Positions 45,160 to 57,968 of a stretch of DNA of 64,000 nucleotides are shown piece by piece (position 1 is the stretch's first letter; every line of letters starts with the position of its first letter). The notes under the pieces are model-generated. The model ran no database searches, was not told where the DNA came from, and saw nothing but the letters and a program-made list of their open reading frames with translations. This DNA is from Culex pipiens pallens. Lineage: Eukaryota > Arthropoda > Insecta > Diptera > Culicidae. Position numbers and translations under genes: made by a program. The stretch covers positions 129,546,689 through 129,610,688 of the forward strand of contig NC_068938.1 of NCBI RefSeq assembly GCF_016801865.2. The letters are read 5' to 3'.

Positions 45160-46959
45160 CAAAAACCACAAAAAAAAAACTATTTTTTCAACATTTTTAT
45201 TTATAAAACCGCTGTATCTTCACAAGGATTGGACATAGGACAATGGTCAATATGGAGACTTTAATGTAAAAATGTCTGAGAAATCGATTCCCACTATCGG
45301 TTTTTAAAAATTTGTATTTTTTAGGAGGAACATACCAATCTGCATTTTTCGTGAGTCTTTATGTAACATCTTAGGCTATTTCCTCAAAAATTTTGAACGA
45401 AAAAAAATCGTGACATCACCTTTAAATTTAACTTTTAATCATAACAATTGAAAATTCTCATAGAAGTTGCGTGTATTTTTCTTTCAGTGTATTTTTAACA
45501 GAAAGCCCGTTTAACTTCTTACTAGTTTGTTTTTGACCACTTTTTGATACGATGTAACGGCCTCGAGATACAGTAATTTTTTAATCACAAAATACAAAAA
45601 TATTTAACACCCGTCTCAAATGTCATTATCGAGTGCAACTGACTCCATATACACAAAAATGGCCTATATAGGCCTAGGATAACATGTCTAAAATGTTTCA
45701 TTGAAATCGGAGAGGGTCGGGTACAAAAGTACCAGAAAAATTCCTGATTTGAGTTGGAATTGCTCTAGGGTGGCCCAATATACTTTGTCCTTGAAAATTA
45801 GACATTTTTTAATGAAGATATCTCGAGTTTGAAAAAATACCCCTGACATTCTTCAGCATTTGCAATGCTAGATCTGTACTTACAAATGCAACCTGGCGCT
45901 TAAATTTTGGCTTGCGCATTTTCGAGATATTTCAGTATTGAACCATAAAAAACATAAAGAAGATGGTCACACAGTAAAAAATAGTATGAAAGGTTTGAAA
46001 ATTTGTTTGGTTTAATATCACCTCTTTTCCGAATAATTAAACATAAAATAATGTTTTAAAATATTAAAATCAACTTTTTTGTTTACTTTTTCATGCATTT
46101 ACAGTGTCAAAGTGATTAAAAATCCCGGAAATGTACATTTTTGAGTTTTAAATTTATTTGGTTTAAAATTTGAGGCATTTGATCAAATTCAGAAAACGAC
46201 ATTTAAAAAAAGCGTATTTAGGTCAAAAGGTGCAATCTTTGAAGAAAACTTGATAAATGATTGATTCATGAAATTAATCAATTAATGATCATTAATACTT
46301 TTTGGAAAATATTACTTAATTCTTTTTGATTTCCTAACAAAAAGTCGATGTTACCTTTATCGTTAAAACAGGTAAAAAATATGATTTTTTTTTATTAAAG
46401 AAAGTTTCACTGAAATTTTTTTTCAATAAGACAAATAGCAAAAAATTTAACAACATTTTAATGAATTATAGAGACGTAAATTAAATACATTAAACATTAT
46501 TTATGTTTTTTTATTAAAGGTTTATAACAAAAATTTTCTGGGGGTTCCTTGGCCAAAATAATTAGACCCGTATTTTTTTGTTTGGCCATTAAGGTGACCT
46601 ACGCCGTGTTAGGGTGGTCCGAAAAATGGCCATTTTCGTCGAAATAGTAAAAAGTTTCAAAAATCCAGCTTAACATTTTAAAATTTCGTATGAAAACTTA
46701 AAATGCTGTTTTGAAGGCCTCGGAACCAAAGAGCATATCAAAACATGGTGAAGTTATGTTCTTAATTTTCTGAGATACGATTTTAAAAAAATAACAACTG
46801 GGTTTTTCGACGCGCCACGCGCAAAATTGGGAAAATGACAAAACGGCAAAAAACGACTTTTTTCAATACAACTGCGATAACTTGAAAATAAGCGGAGCGA
46901 TTGATTAAGTCTACAATTGGCACAAAGCGATTGAATTTTTTGGACATTAGTGGTGTTGG
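45160..46959. other. AT-rich, repeat-like DNA, not resolved
   Basis: Phrases such as GGGTGGCCCAATATAC, GAAATCGGAGAGGGTCGGGT and TAGGGTGGTCCGAAAAATGG give the impression of old dispersed repeats, but no second copy lies in this window. No coding sequence. Confidence 0.4.
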
Positions 46960-46961
46960 TA

Positions 46962-47895
46962 GGGGAGAGTGGGGAGACTTGATCCCCGGGGACACTTGAT
47001 CCCAAGCCTGTATCTCGTCAGCATGTGGGTAAAACAATTAACTTTGTTCTAGAAAGTTGTGCAAAATTAACTAAAACTCATTGTAGAAAACAAAGAAAAA
47101 AAATATTTGGATTAAGTTACACACATTTTTTTAAAACAAGCTGCAAAATACTTCCAAGAGATCTTTTTTTTTTTGATATGCATAGAAAATACTCAAAAAT
47201 TATTCAAAAAAATATTTTTTATACATGAATTGTTTGATAACCATATCAACTCTAAAACCCTTTCGCATTTGACGTTAAATTTATCGTCATCCTATTTTTA
47301 CAATCCATTGTTTAAAAAAGTGCATTTGGGGAGACTTGATCCCTGCATTTTTACAGTTACTCGAATCAGCCTCAAGATTAAATAATTGGGCTGGGTTTTC
47401 GTACATAGTTTCCTTTAGTATAGTTGTACATAACTTACTGCAGTTTGAACCATTTGTCAAAAGTTTTGTAAACAAAAATTACCAGCTTTTGTAAACATGC
47501 TCAATTTTGGCCTAAAAAAGACAATTTTAAGTTTTTAAATATTTTGCATGCTAAACATGTTATATTTTGAACACAAACGTACAAATTTAATGTGAAATTG
47601 CTGTAACTTGTAGAAAATTAAATGTTTGGATGAATAAGAAACATTTTGCTTAAGATTTCTTCAAAATGTTGAAAGGGGGATCAAATTACCCCCAACATTT
47701 TGAAAATGCCGGTTTAAAATATTTTTTAAAACGCTTGGCATGATTCGAAGAGTTTATCCGATGAAATACCCTTATCAGCCAAACATAGTTGAATGTTTAA
47801 GCTTTCAATTCATGCAAAAAGATCATAGTTTTGTGAGAAATTGACAGAGTTATGTGCGATACAAAAAAAGGGGATCAAGTCTCCCCACTCTCCCC
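46962..47895. mobile_element. MITE family G, copy 3 (uninterrupted, 934 bp)
   Basis: The cleanest copy. It has perfect 26-bp terminal inverted repeats beginning GGGGAGAGTGGGGAGACTTG, flanked by TA (46960-46961, 47896-47897). It lacks both insertions seen in copies 1 and 2 and so gives their empty sites. Inside are a further GGGGAGACTTGATCCC near 47327 and GGGGGATCAAATTACCCCC near 47674. Confidence 0.92.
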
Positions 47896-47897
47896 TA

Positions 47898-48634
47898 TCA
47901 TGAAATAATAAATATGAATTTTGTACAGTCAAAAATGAAAAAATGTTTGTTTTACCATAGTAACAAAGCACTCCCAAATTTAGGGAGGTTGTTTAGGACC
48001 CTAAATAGCACCAAAATATGTGTTGCTGATTTGATCTTTCTTTTTGAATTTTACCATACATTCAGATTCCACTCTAATGACTCATTAAGAGTATGGGGGC
48101 CGCATTTACAAAGCGGATTTAGTCTATATTCAAAACGGATTTGCAAAAATCAACCAAATTACACAGTCCAACCAAAATACATAAATTTCGTGTCTCTGAG
48201 CCGAAAGTATGAGATTTGTAAATATTTAACTGCGAATCGGGATCCACACATTCTTTTCAAATAGTGATATTTACTTTATTAAGTAATGTTTGTTATCCTG
48301 TCACATAACATTTTTTTTTCTTTTCGAAAATTTCATGTTCTTGTTGACATTTTGCACCATTCCAAAATGACTATTTTATCGATACTGTAAAGTTTCAACG
48401 GCTTTCCAGAATAATTATTTACCCATACAAAATTGGCTTGTAAGTTACAGTCAGCCCTATCCAACTTCATTAAATCGGATACATCTCTGCAATTTTTCAT
48501 CAAATCTCAAACAGATTTATCATCTTTGAGAACATGAGCCAGTTTACCACATTTCTTTTAAATTAGAAAAAAACTGTTTTGAATATGTCGCAAATATCAA
48601 TTTTGACACAAAAACGTGGTCAAAATTTGTAATA
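47898..48634. other. Unassigned AT-rich DNA
   Basis: A 136-codon + frame starts in the MITE G end (47854) and runs to 48264. It has no motif and begins inside a transposon, so I do not call it. No repeats recognised. Confidence 0.5.
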
Positions 48635-48848
48635 CCGTCAACTGGGGCGAATTGGAACACATGGGGCGAATTGGAACAGCAGTTTAACCATATTAGAGCA
48701 CAATACTTTGATTTTTCTGGTTGGTTTCGGATATAATAGACTCAGACCAACAAAATGTGTACATCCATTTCCAAATTTAAAACCATTGAGTGCTCTAAAC
48801 ACTGCTGTCCCTATTCAGACTGTAGTCCCGATTCACCCCAGATGACGG
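48635..48848. mobile_element. 214-bp MITE with CCGTCA(A/T)CTGGGG ends
   Basis: The left CCGTCAACTGGGGCGAATTG is mirrored by CCGTCATCTGGGGTGAATCG. A TA precedes the left tip; AA follows the right tip, so the duplication is decayed. The GGGGCGAATTGGAACA motif is tandemly repeated at the left. The CCGTCA tip resembles MITE A, suggesting a common transposase (inference). Confidence 0.75.
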
Positions 48849-51145
48849 AACTTGTTAAACTAGACGCGGGAATATAAAATGGTGACATATAGTAGGTATG
48901 CAACAGTACTATAAATAATCGAAAAGAACATACAATTTTCAAGCTAAACAATAGACAAGTATGGAAATGAAAACATTTTTATGAAAAAAAATTTATAATC
49001 AAACATCTCACCCTGCAGATTTAGAGGAAATATCCTGATCATTTCCGCTCGTAATTACGCATTCCAACATTTCGCCAATTACACATTTCATTCCATCATC
49101 AACTATCACGTCTGCGTCGTCCGCGCGTCCATCCGCTTCTCAGGAATCCAACCCCAAACATATTCAGCCGCGGCAGTGGGACGTACGTGTCACGATCAAA
49201 GCATTTTTCTGCTACTTTTTTTTTTGGTTTGGTGTCTCCTCCACTTTCTTCAAGGTTAGCCAAATAAGTTTTTATTTCTTCCTCCTCCCGCTACTTCATC
49301 AACCCCACTGAATAATTTCACTCTCGCCGCAGGTCGCAAATGCGTCATTTATACCCAATTCGCGACTCTGCACACACACAAAAGCATTGAAAAACGCATG
49401 GTGCGACTTGGCGACTTGAACGGTGGACGCGACACTGACCAGGTAACAAACCCCTCTCTGAAAAAAGCAACAACAAAAAAAAAACCCAGAGAAGAAATTA
49501 ACATCGCGGCAGTGCTTGGCATATTTTCACGGCGGATCTGGGTCGATCTTTTATATAATGTTTATAACCTGTTGATTCAAGTCCGAGATGCGCTGGTTTT
49601 TCTTCGTCACCTCCACCTCACCCCTTGGTAGATAGTGGCTGCCACTAACTGCCGAGTCACCTCGCACGCCGTAGACTTAGTCAGCCAGCGCGTTGGTCGG
49701 ATTACGTGATCCATGTCCTGTTTAAACGGGCCCCGGACCGGCCGGATCGCGATAGCTTCCATGGCCACTGCCAAACACGCCAGCCGTGTTTGGGTAGGGT
49801 GGTCTAGTGAATCTGGTATCTTAATAGCTAATACGTCTAATGTTAGTATTTTTAAGTTTAATATTAGGCCGTTGCAAATATTTTGTCAAAGTTTATGTCG
49901 CATTTTTCTTTGAAATCGGCCTGGAAAGTCAGGGATAAGCATTTTTTAACAATAAACTTCAAAATTTTGATGAAACTTAGTCATTGGACTTCAATCAACT
50001 GAAAACAATTGGAAATGCATTTCTTGTGTTCATAATCATATTTTGCACCTGTTATAAAATATTTTAAATTTTAATAATTTTCCGATGTACAGCAAAAAGT
50101 TTTTCTCCGCAATAAAAAAATCTTCAATGCCTTAATATTTTAAAAACCTATGATAACATATAAACTGGACTGGTGTAAAAAGCATTTAATGGCTTGTACT
50201 TTCATAAACCAAAAAAAAAATATTTGCACCGGCTTAATGGAGAAAACAAAAAACAAGAATAAAAAAAATCCAACAGAGCAATTCTCTAAATCTTCGGACA
50301 ACAAATATGTTCGCTATTTTTTATTTGGGTGAAACTTTGTGTGTACTTTTTTTAAGGACCAAAAATGTCATTTTGCATCAGTAGATCATCCATACAAGTT
50401 TTCACACAATTTTGGCAGCTGTCCTTACAAAAAGGCAATTGAAATATTGAAAAATCTGTATCTTGAGAACGGATTCAATGAGCAAAGTCTTAGGCAAAGT
50501 TATTATCTTAAAAAACTCACCCATTTTTAATGAGACTTTTAGCACAAAAAAATAAATGCGCAAAATAAACATTTTTAAAAAATCTTATTTTTGGATCATA
50601 GATTTAAAAAAAAGTTGGCAACTTGCTGCTTATACAAAAAAAAGATTTTTAAAAAACATGGTTTACATTAAATCTTAAAAAATAGTAGTAAAATTTAAAT
50701 CGTAGTCAAAAAAAATTTACATAATCATTTTTATCGAAAAGATTAGAAAATGTGATTTTTTTAAAAATTTTGCACTTTACAAAAAGGCCACGTTATTTAA
50801 GCACGATCCTTTAGGACGTGTTTTGAAGATATTTACAGACATATTTTGTTTTAAAAATATGTTAATTAGAAAATTTCTAGGAACATTTTTTTTTTAAATG
50901 TCAGTAACAGTAGGATAACTGAATTGTAAAATTTGTAGAGAAAATTAAAAAAAAAATGAGCTCATTATTTGTATTGTTTTGTATTGTCGTGGAAAATCAC
51001 TAGCCCTACATAAAACGTATAAGTCCGAAATTTGATATCATTTTTTTTTCTAATTTATATTATATTCGCTGCAAATATTTTTCAAAACCCTTCAAAATTG
51101 ACGCGAAAATCAGGAGGAAAAAAACAAATTCTTCTAAATTTGATT
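48849..51145. other. Mostly unassigned; repeat F trace at 50336-50500
   Basis: 49030-49800 is GC-richer with no recognised coding sequence (a 77-codon frame at 49398-49631 has no motif). 50336-50500 contains TTTTGGCAGCTGTCC and GGCAAAGTTATTA in the order seen in repeat F. The remainder is AT-rich. Confidence 0.45.
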
Positions 51146-51530
51146 GTCATTTGTCATTTGTAATTTGTTATTTGTCATTTGTTATTTGTTATTTGTTATT
51201 TGTTATTTGTTATTTGTTATTTGTTATTTGTTATTTGTTATTTGTTATTTGTTATTTGTTATTTGTTATTTGTTATTTGTTATTTGTTATTTGTTATTTG
51301 TTATTTGTTATTTGTTATTTGTTATTTGTTATTTGTTATTTGTTATTTGTTATTTGTTATTTGTTATTTGTTATTTGTTATTTGTTATTTGTTATTTGTT
51401 ATTTGTTATTTGTTATTTGTTATTTGTTATTTGTTATTTGTTATTTGTTATTTGTTATTTGTTATTTGTTATTTGTTATTTGTTATTTGTTATTTGTTAT
51501 TTGTTATTTGTTATTTGTTATTTGTTATTT
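51146..51530. repeat. Microsatellite, unit TTATTTG (7 bp), left block
   Basis: Starts with mutated units (TCATTTG, TAATTTG) and then becomes perfect. Three overlapping frames of repeated LFVICYL arise from the 7-bp unit and are not genes. It is split from the right block by a 76-bp hairpin element. Confidence 0.97.
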
Positions 51531-51606
51531 CTAGATTAAATTTTCAAAACAACCTATCCCTCATGGGTTTCCTATGCAGATAGGACCTTTTGAAAATTTA
51601 ATCTAG
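51531..51606. mobile_element. 76-bp hairpin element inside the (TTATTTG)n array
   Basis: The ends CTAGATTAAATTTTCAAAA and TTTTGAAAATTTAATCTAG form a perfect 19-bp stem. The inner CCTATC and GATAGG pair again. ATTT on the left (51527-51530) and ATTT on the right (51607-51610) look like a 4-bp target duplication, because removing one copy restores the array phase. Confidence 0.85.
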
Positions 51607-53160
51607 ATTTGTTATTTGTTATTTGTTATTTGTTATTTGTTATTTGTTATTTGTTATTTGTTATTTGTTATTTGTTATTTGTTATTTGTTATTTGTTATT
51701 TGTTATTTGTTATTTGTTATTTGTTATTTGTTATTTGTTATTTGTTATTTGTTATTTGTTATTTGTTATTTGTTATTTGTTATTTGTTATTTGTTATTTG
51801 TTATTTGTTATTTGTTATTTGTTATTTGTTATTTGTTATTTGTTATTTGTTATTTGTTATTTGTTATTTGTTATTTGTTATTTGTTATTTGTTATTTGTT
51901 ATTTGTTATTTGTTATTTGTTATTTGTTATTTGTTATTTGTTATTTGTTATTTGTTATTTGTTATTTGTTATTTGTTATTTGTTATTTGTTATTTGTTAT
52001 TTGTTATTTGTTATTTGTTATTTGTTATTTGTTATTTGTTATTTGTTATTTGTTATTTGTTATTTGTTATTTGTTATTTGTTATTTGTTATTTGTTATTT
52101 GTTATTTGTTATTTGTTATTTGTTATTTGTTATTTGTTATTTGTTATTTGTTATTTGTTATTTGTTATTTGTTATTTGTTATTTGTTATTTGTTATTTGT
52201 TATTTGTTATTTGTTATTTGTTATTTGTTATTTGTTATTTGTTATTTGTTATTTGTTATTTGTTATTTGTTATTTGTTATTTGTTATTTGTTATTTGTTA
52301 TTTGTTATTTGTTATTTGTTATTTGTTATTTGTTATTTGTTATTTGTTATTTGTTATTTGTTATTTGTTATTTGTTATTTGTTATTTGTTATTTGTTATT
52401 TGTTATTTGTTATTTGTTATTTGTTATTTGTTATTTGTTATTTGTTATTTGTTATTTGTTATTTGTTATTTGTTATTTGTTATTTGTTATTTGTTATTTG
52501 TTATTTGTTATTTGTTATTTGTTATTTGTTATTTGTTATTTGTTATTTGTTATTTGTTATTTGTTATTTGTTATTTGTTATTTGTTATTTGTTATTTGTT
52601 ATTTGTTATTTGTTATTTGTTATTTGTTATTTGTTATTTGTTATTTGTTATTTGTTATTTGTTATTTGTTATTTGTTATTTGTTATTTGTTATTTGTTAT
52701 TTGTTATTTGTTATTTGTTATTTGTTATTTGTTATTTGTTATTTGTTATTTGTTATTTGTTATTTGTTATTTGTTATTTGTTATTTGTTATTTGTTATTT
52801 GTTATTTGTTATTTGTTATTTGTTATTTGTTATTTGTTATTTGTTATTTGTTATTTGTTATTTGTTATTTGTTATTTGTTATTTGTTATTTGTTATTTGT
52901 TATTTGTTATTTGTTATTTGTTATTTGTTATTTGTTATTTGTTATTTGTTATTTGTTATTTGTTATTTGTTATTTGTTATTTGTTATTTGTTATTTGTTA
53001 TTTGTTATTTGTTATTTGTTATTTGTTATTTGTTATTTGTTATTTGTTATTTGTTATTTGTTATTTGTTATTTGTTATTTGTTATTTGTTATTTGTTATT
53101 TGTTATTTGTTATTTGTTATTTGTTATTTGTTATTTGTTATTTGTTATTTGTTATTTGTT
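51607..53160. repeat. Microsatellite, unit TTATTTG (7 bp), right block, 222 units
   Basis: 1554 bp, which is exactly 222 units, with no deviation that I could see. The 582-, 527- and 516-codon frames here are translated repeat. Confidence 0.97.
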
Positions 53161-55264
53161 CAGAGAAAATTAAAATTTATAACGAGAAATTATCGATAAG
53201 TTTGAATGAAACAAGTATTTTTTGTGTCCTTTCTGACCACCCTACCGACGCCAACAGGCCATCGACGACGACGCCACCATCCATCGTCATCGGGGATGGG
53301 CATCATCTCTCTTGGACGGTCGGCGGTCTGGGTCGCGGAACCGGTCCCTACAACTGAGCATCGGGACGAACTGTGTATGGGTCTTGAGGGAGGTACGTGT
53401 GGCTCTTCACGCACATGGTCATAAATAGTTTTGCCATGTTGCAGACTTTTGCGCTGGAGAAGAAGAAAGGCTTTTGCCCAAGGTATCGAGTATCGAGTGA
53501 GAGTTTGGCGAGATGGAAACAGTCGTGATGTTTATCATCAATAATCGCTTTTAAGGGTCAGGTTGGGACAGGTTGTGAAATGCAGGGATGCGATGCGATT
53601 ATTCATTTGCGTTGTAAGAAGGATGTTGTCGAGCATTGGAGATCCTTAAGAATGTGATGTGAAACTCTATTGAGATAACATTTCACATACTTTGTATACG
53701 TATGTTAAACAATAAATCTTCTCATTATTAATATCTCTAACAAGCCTTAATAATGTTTCACTATCCACTTGGAATTATACAAAAATTATGATGATTCAGA
53801 GAAGATAACCTGATTACAAAGAATTGCAACCGAATAGCACCATTTGCTGACGTTTTGCAGTATTGTGAAATATCAATGTGCATTCATCGTATAAATATAC
53901 TACCAAAACGTATACTGATAAGATTAAAATCAAAAATAAATTCTACACTTTCCGGTCCAATGCATCACCAAATTACGTTGTTGGCTGTGATAAGCCGGCT
54001 GACCTATGAACGAATATCGTACGAAAAGGTTTAATTTTACAACATTCTTGATTGGGAGTCCCACCTTATCAAGGATTACTGGCAGTGAGGCATTCTTGAG
54101 GTTGATAAAAGCCAAATCCAGTTTCGTTTGGACTCTCCACAATCTCCAGACTGTTTTACTAAGGGTGTCGCCACTAATTCGTGAGACCAATTCCGTTTTT
54201 CATTTGAATGTTTTATCGCTGCATCGCCGGGCCGTCCAAAGATCATCAAATCTCATGTGATTTGGCGCGATTTCTCGCCGAAGCTTTGAGTCACCGCGCA
54301 AATCGTTACGCAGCAGCAGGGTGGGCACGACTTATCTCTTTCTGCCTAAATGAGTGAAAAAAAAATTAAATAAAAAGTCCCTGATTGGGGCAGAAACTTT
54401 CGATTACGTGAGCTTTCGTCATCTCCTCCAACCTTCGACTCGTCACTCGAATTGTTTGGTTTGAATGTTTTCACTTTTGTTTTCAAGGTTCTTATCACAC
54501 ACACAGTTTGTACAATGTGAGATAAGGCAAAATCCGCCACGTCAAAAAAGAGTCAAAGTGGATAATTCCGGTACGGGTATTGTTCCCACAGTTTCACCTT
54601 GCGCGCGAACCAGTCTGTTGAGGCGGTGATTTGTGGGAAAAGTCGTCATTAAAGGAAGGGTTCAGCCGTCGTCAAATGTTAGGTCAATAAAAGCTGGAAC
54701 TTGAGCGATGACCTGATCGATCGTAAATCTTCCCCGACTTTGACTGCTGATCGGGGAACGATGTCAACTTTTCCTTTCCTAACTGATGGTACGATCAAAG
54801 TTCGTTGATAAGTTCACACGAGCGATGCGAGGAGCGGTCACTTTCTACTGGACGTGATCGATTACAAATCACTACTGTTTAGAGGAGAGAAATTTGTCTA
54901 GATTAAGATTTAGGAGGTACACTCAAACTTTTTGTATACTTACAATGGTGTATGAAGTAGCACAACTTTCCTTCAATTACAGAACATAATCTTGGCACTA
55001 GACAGTGAACTAATCCCATAGTTAAGCACAATTGGCTGCAAAATCTTGCAACGAACCAATTTAAATGGGATTAAGTCCTTAATTCGATTCATGCCTGAGA
55101 ACCATTATGATTTTGTGATTATTCAATAACCTCGAAAGTTAAAAAAAATCAAATCAAATTATTCGCTCTACAGCATTGCCTTGGCGTTCTCGATTGCGAG
55201 ATTCCTACTCGAAACTAGGTGTTCGAAGGCTTGATTGTTGAGGCAATTGCAAACCTCTTTTTAC
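53161..55264. other. Unassigned DNA, partly GC-rich
   Basis: 53210-53420 has a GC-rich stretch with an open frame and a splice-donor-like GAGGTACGT at about 53391. 53930-54260 is open on both strands. Neither shows a domain. No repeats recognised. Confidence 0.4.
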
Positions 55265-55556
55265 ACCTAAGCTTCCATCCACCTCGGGATTCGAACTGAT
55301 GATCGTTGGATTGTTAATCCAACTGCCTACCAGCGACTCCACCGAGGCAGGACCCAGGGAGACGACTCCTACACTTGGACTGAGCTAACGACCTAACCTA
55401 TAGGTTAGACCGGGACCAACATTTACTTCCCTGTCCGACGGAAGGCATGATCAGACAAATCTCGTCTCAAAATTTGCCACCGGAACCTTCTGGGATCGAA
55501 CCCAGATCGACAGGGTGAGAGGCAACCACGCTTGCCCCTACACCACGGTCCAGGCG
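55265..55556 (-). mobile_element. SINE-like element with two different tRNA-like modules
   Basis: On the minus strand the first module (55552-55483) has an A-box-like TGGTGTAGGGGCAAGCG and B box GGTTCGATCCC. The second (55347-55282) folds well: CCTCGG pairs with CCGAGG, the TTGGA and TCCAA anticodon stem encloses loop TTAACAA, and the T arm is GTTCGAATCC. They are about 135 bp apart. The Culex Twin SINE is known to have two tRNA-related regions, but with a much shorter spacer, so this is at most a relative. Confidence 0.7.
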
Positions 55557-55659
55557 AAAGTTCAAAGTTCATAAAAAAGAGAACAATTTTGTGAACTAGT
55601 GATAAAAGATTCGTCAACTCTGATTAATTTTAACGAATTATAACATCAACCTTGTGGTA

Positions 55660-56285
55660 CCGTCGGTGGGGGTGACTATGGGTCGAAAAACGATACACCT
55701 CTCGTAATTTCTTAATAACAAAAACAATTTAAATAACATCGAAAATCTATCAACGTAGATTTGTTCTTAGATAGTTTACTAACATTTTCCCAAATTATGG
55801 TGGATTTTGATGAACACTACCTTAAATGCCAATTGTTTGAAAATTGACCCAATCTTACCCCTTAGAGGGAGTGACATTGGGTCAAATGAAACTAAAATGA
55901 TGCTCAAATACAACGATATGGTAAAAACAAGTAACCAACAGTGTTTCTTGTTCGAGGGAATCGTATTGACACGCTACAATGTTTGAAGTGGAGATTTTCA
56001 AACATTTGGGTAGGTTTCGAGCAATTTTAACAAAAATATTAGAAAAATGTTTTTCGAGAGGTCATTTGTGGCCAAAAACGTACCCCAACTTAAGACAGCT
56101 GCCAAAATAACAGGATTTGTTCTAGGAACGAGATTTTTTCAGCGAAGTCATCTTAAGATGTCTCCTACAAACCCCTTTTAACAGAATTCAGTTTCATTGA
56201 GAAGAACCGGAGAAATGGTAAAATCCGTAAAAAATCACTTTGACCCAATCTCACCCCCCAGACCCAATGTCACCCCCACTGACGG
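55660..56285. mobile_element. MITE A, copy 3 (uninterrupted, 626 bp)
   Basis: Starts CCGTCGGTGGGGGTGACTAT and ends CACCCCCACTGACGG, flanked by TA (55658-55659, 56286-56287). The orientation is reversed relative to copy 1. The internal head-to-head copy of the terminal motif lies near 55844-55881. This copy lacks the insertions found in copies 1 and 2. Confidence 0.9.
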
Positions 56286-56287
56286 TA

Positions 56288-57968
56288 CGTGTACCTTATT
56301 AATTCGAAAATTCCCTTTAAAGATACAAATCAACAGGACTTAACCTTGCGTGTTTCAATGCTCTGTAAACAATATCCTTGAAATGGGGGATTATTAAATG
56401 AAAAACTTATTCGAAAGAATAAATTATCTGTCCAAATTATTTCATTAACAATATAGAGGGAGAGTGGTCCTTATTTGTATCACGCATAGTGGTGACCCTT
56501 AGGGGGAGTTCAAATATTACGTCCAGATATTTTCGGGATTTTCTATACCGTTAACATGGACTGTTACAAACTCAAGAACCCCAGCCCCCAAATGAAAAAC
56601 TCTAAGTTTAGCAATGTATTATTCCCAAATTTGTATCCGGGCAATCTGTTGCTTTTGTACAAAGTACAAATTATACAATGAAATTATTTTAATTCGGTCG
56701 TATTATGGTTTCCAACTTGGAATTAGGTATTATTTTAAAGAAAGCTAAAAATCTGGATAGTTTGGTTCAAATTTTATTTGAGGTCAAATATGTAATTTAG
56801 AGTCACTCAAATCATATGTCTTGAAATTTGATGGATATGGATAGATTCTGAAGAAATGTCCTCCAAAATCGAGAAAAAAGATCAAAAAACGGTTGCTCTA
56901 AACCTCCCCACTAGTTCATTCGAAAGACCCCGCTAAATGTCAGGAAAGATTCCATCTTTCATTGTGTCAGGTATCAGACTTTTTTTTTACGAAAAAATAG
57001 ACCGTGTTTTTGCAAATTCTTCTTAAAAAATTATATGTTTAGAGCCTTAACCTTACTCCTTAAGGTCAAAGGTAGGGAATTTCATGGACTATATGCCGAC
57101 GGTATAAACATTTTGGCCAATCAAAGTTTTTCTAATAGATTCGAGCCAATAGTTTCCGAGACATATTAAGTTGAAAAATGTAGGCTTAAATGAGACTTAG
57201 TTTGACACTGAATGTTAATTTTTCATAATTACCGCAAAAAAAAAAACTAGCTACTCTAGACGTATATTTTCGGCAATTTCACGGCACTCTAAAACTGCTG
57301 AGAGTAAAGTAAAAATGTAATATTTTAGCATAATTATGTACAGAATAGTGTTTAACAATGCAAGCAGTATTTCAAGATACAAAATATAACCCTCTAAAAC
57401 AAATTATTTATCTAACAAAAAGTTGAACTGGATTAATTTTGAAAAAATTACGAAAAATTTCGGTATGATGAACTTATGATTAAGCTATTTTAATTTTATT
57501 GAAAATTTAAAAATTTAAATTGCTAAATATCTTCAAAAGTTGGATGCGTAATGAACGTGAACGTGATATTCATCAAAAGTAGTATCACTAAAAAAGTGTA
57601 ATGAATTTTTTTTGTTTTCCAAAATTCAGGAATAGGGAAATTTGAGTATTTTAATTTAGTTTAACATAATTAAAAGCAGTTTTTGTCATTTATTGATTAT
57701 TGCAGAAATTTGCAATGTAATACCAAAAGGCTTAGTAAATTTGATTTCAACATGTATTGCATTTTGAACCAATTGAATGAAAATAAACATAATCTATCAT
57801 GTTCAATTTCTTTTTATTACTTTTCTTTACATTAAATGCAAATTATTCATCGTAAGCGAGTTGTGGCGCTATAACCACGGCAAAAAGTGTCCAGGGCATT
57901 TGTGGAAATACAATGTCCCATCTCAGAGGGTCCCAGAGTACCAAACCTTCTTAGCATGGTGCTACCAA
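56288..57968. other. AT-rich DNA with repeat E copy 2
   Basis: 56625-57020 is repeat E. The rest, including 57021-57968, is AT-rich with no recognised gene or repeat ends. Confidence 0.5.
56625..57020 (+). repeat. Repeat E, copy 2
   Basis: Same ordered blocks as 8885-9320 with many small indels. Orientation is the same. Confidence 0.6.

Noticed and set aside
47854..48264. 136-codon gene
   Set aside because: It begins in the MITE G terminus and lacks any domain or transcript-like context.
51144..53357. Open frames of up to 582 codons of repeated LFVICYL
   Set aside because: They are translations of the 7-bp repeat TTATTTG, open in three frames at once, with no promoter, ending or non-repeat domain.
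55282..55347. tRNA gene (anticodon AAC position)
   Set aside because: Folds well but lies next to a second tRNA-like module in one SINE-like unit; more likely retroposon than gene.
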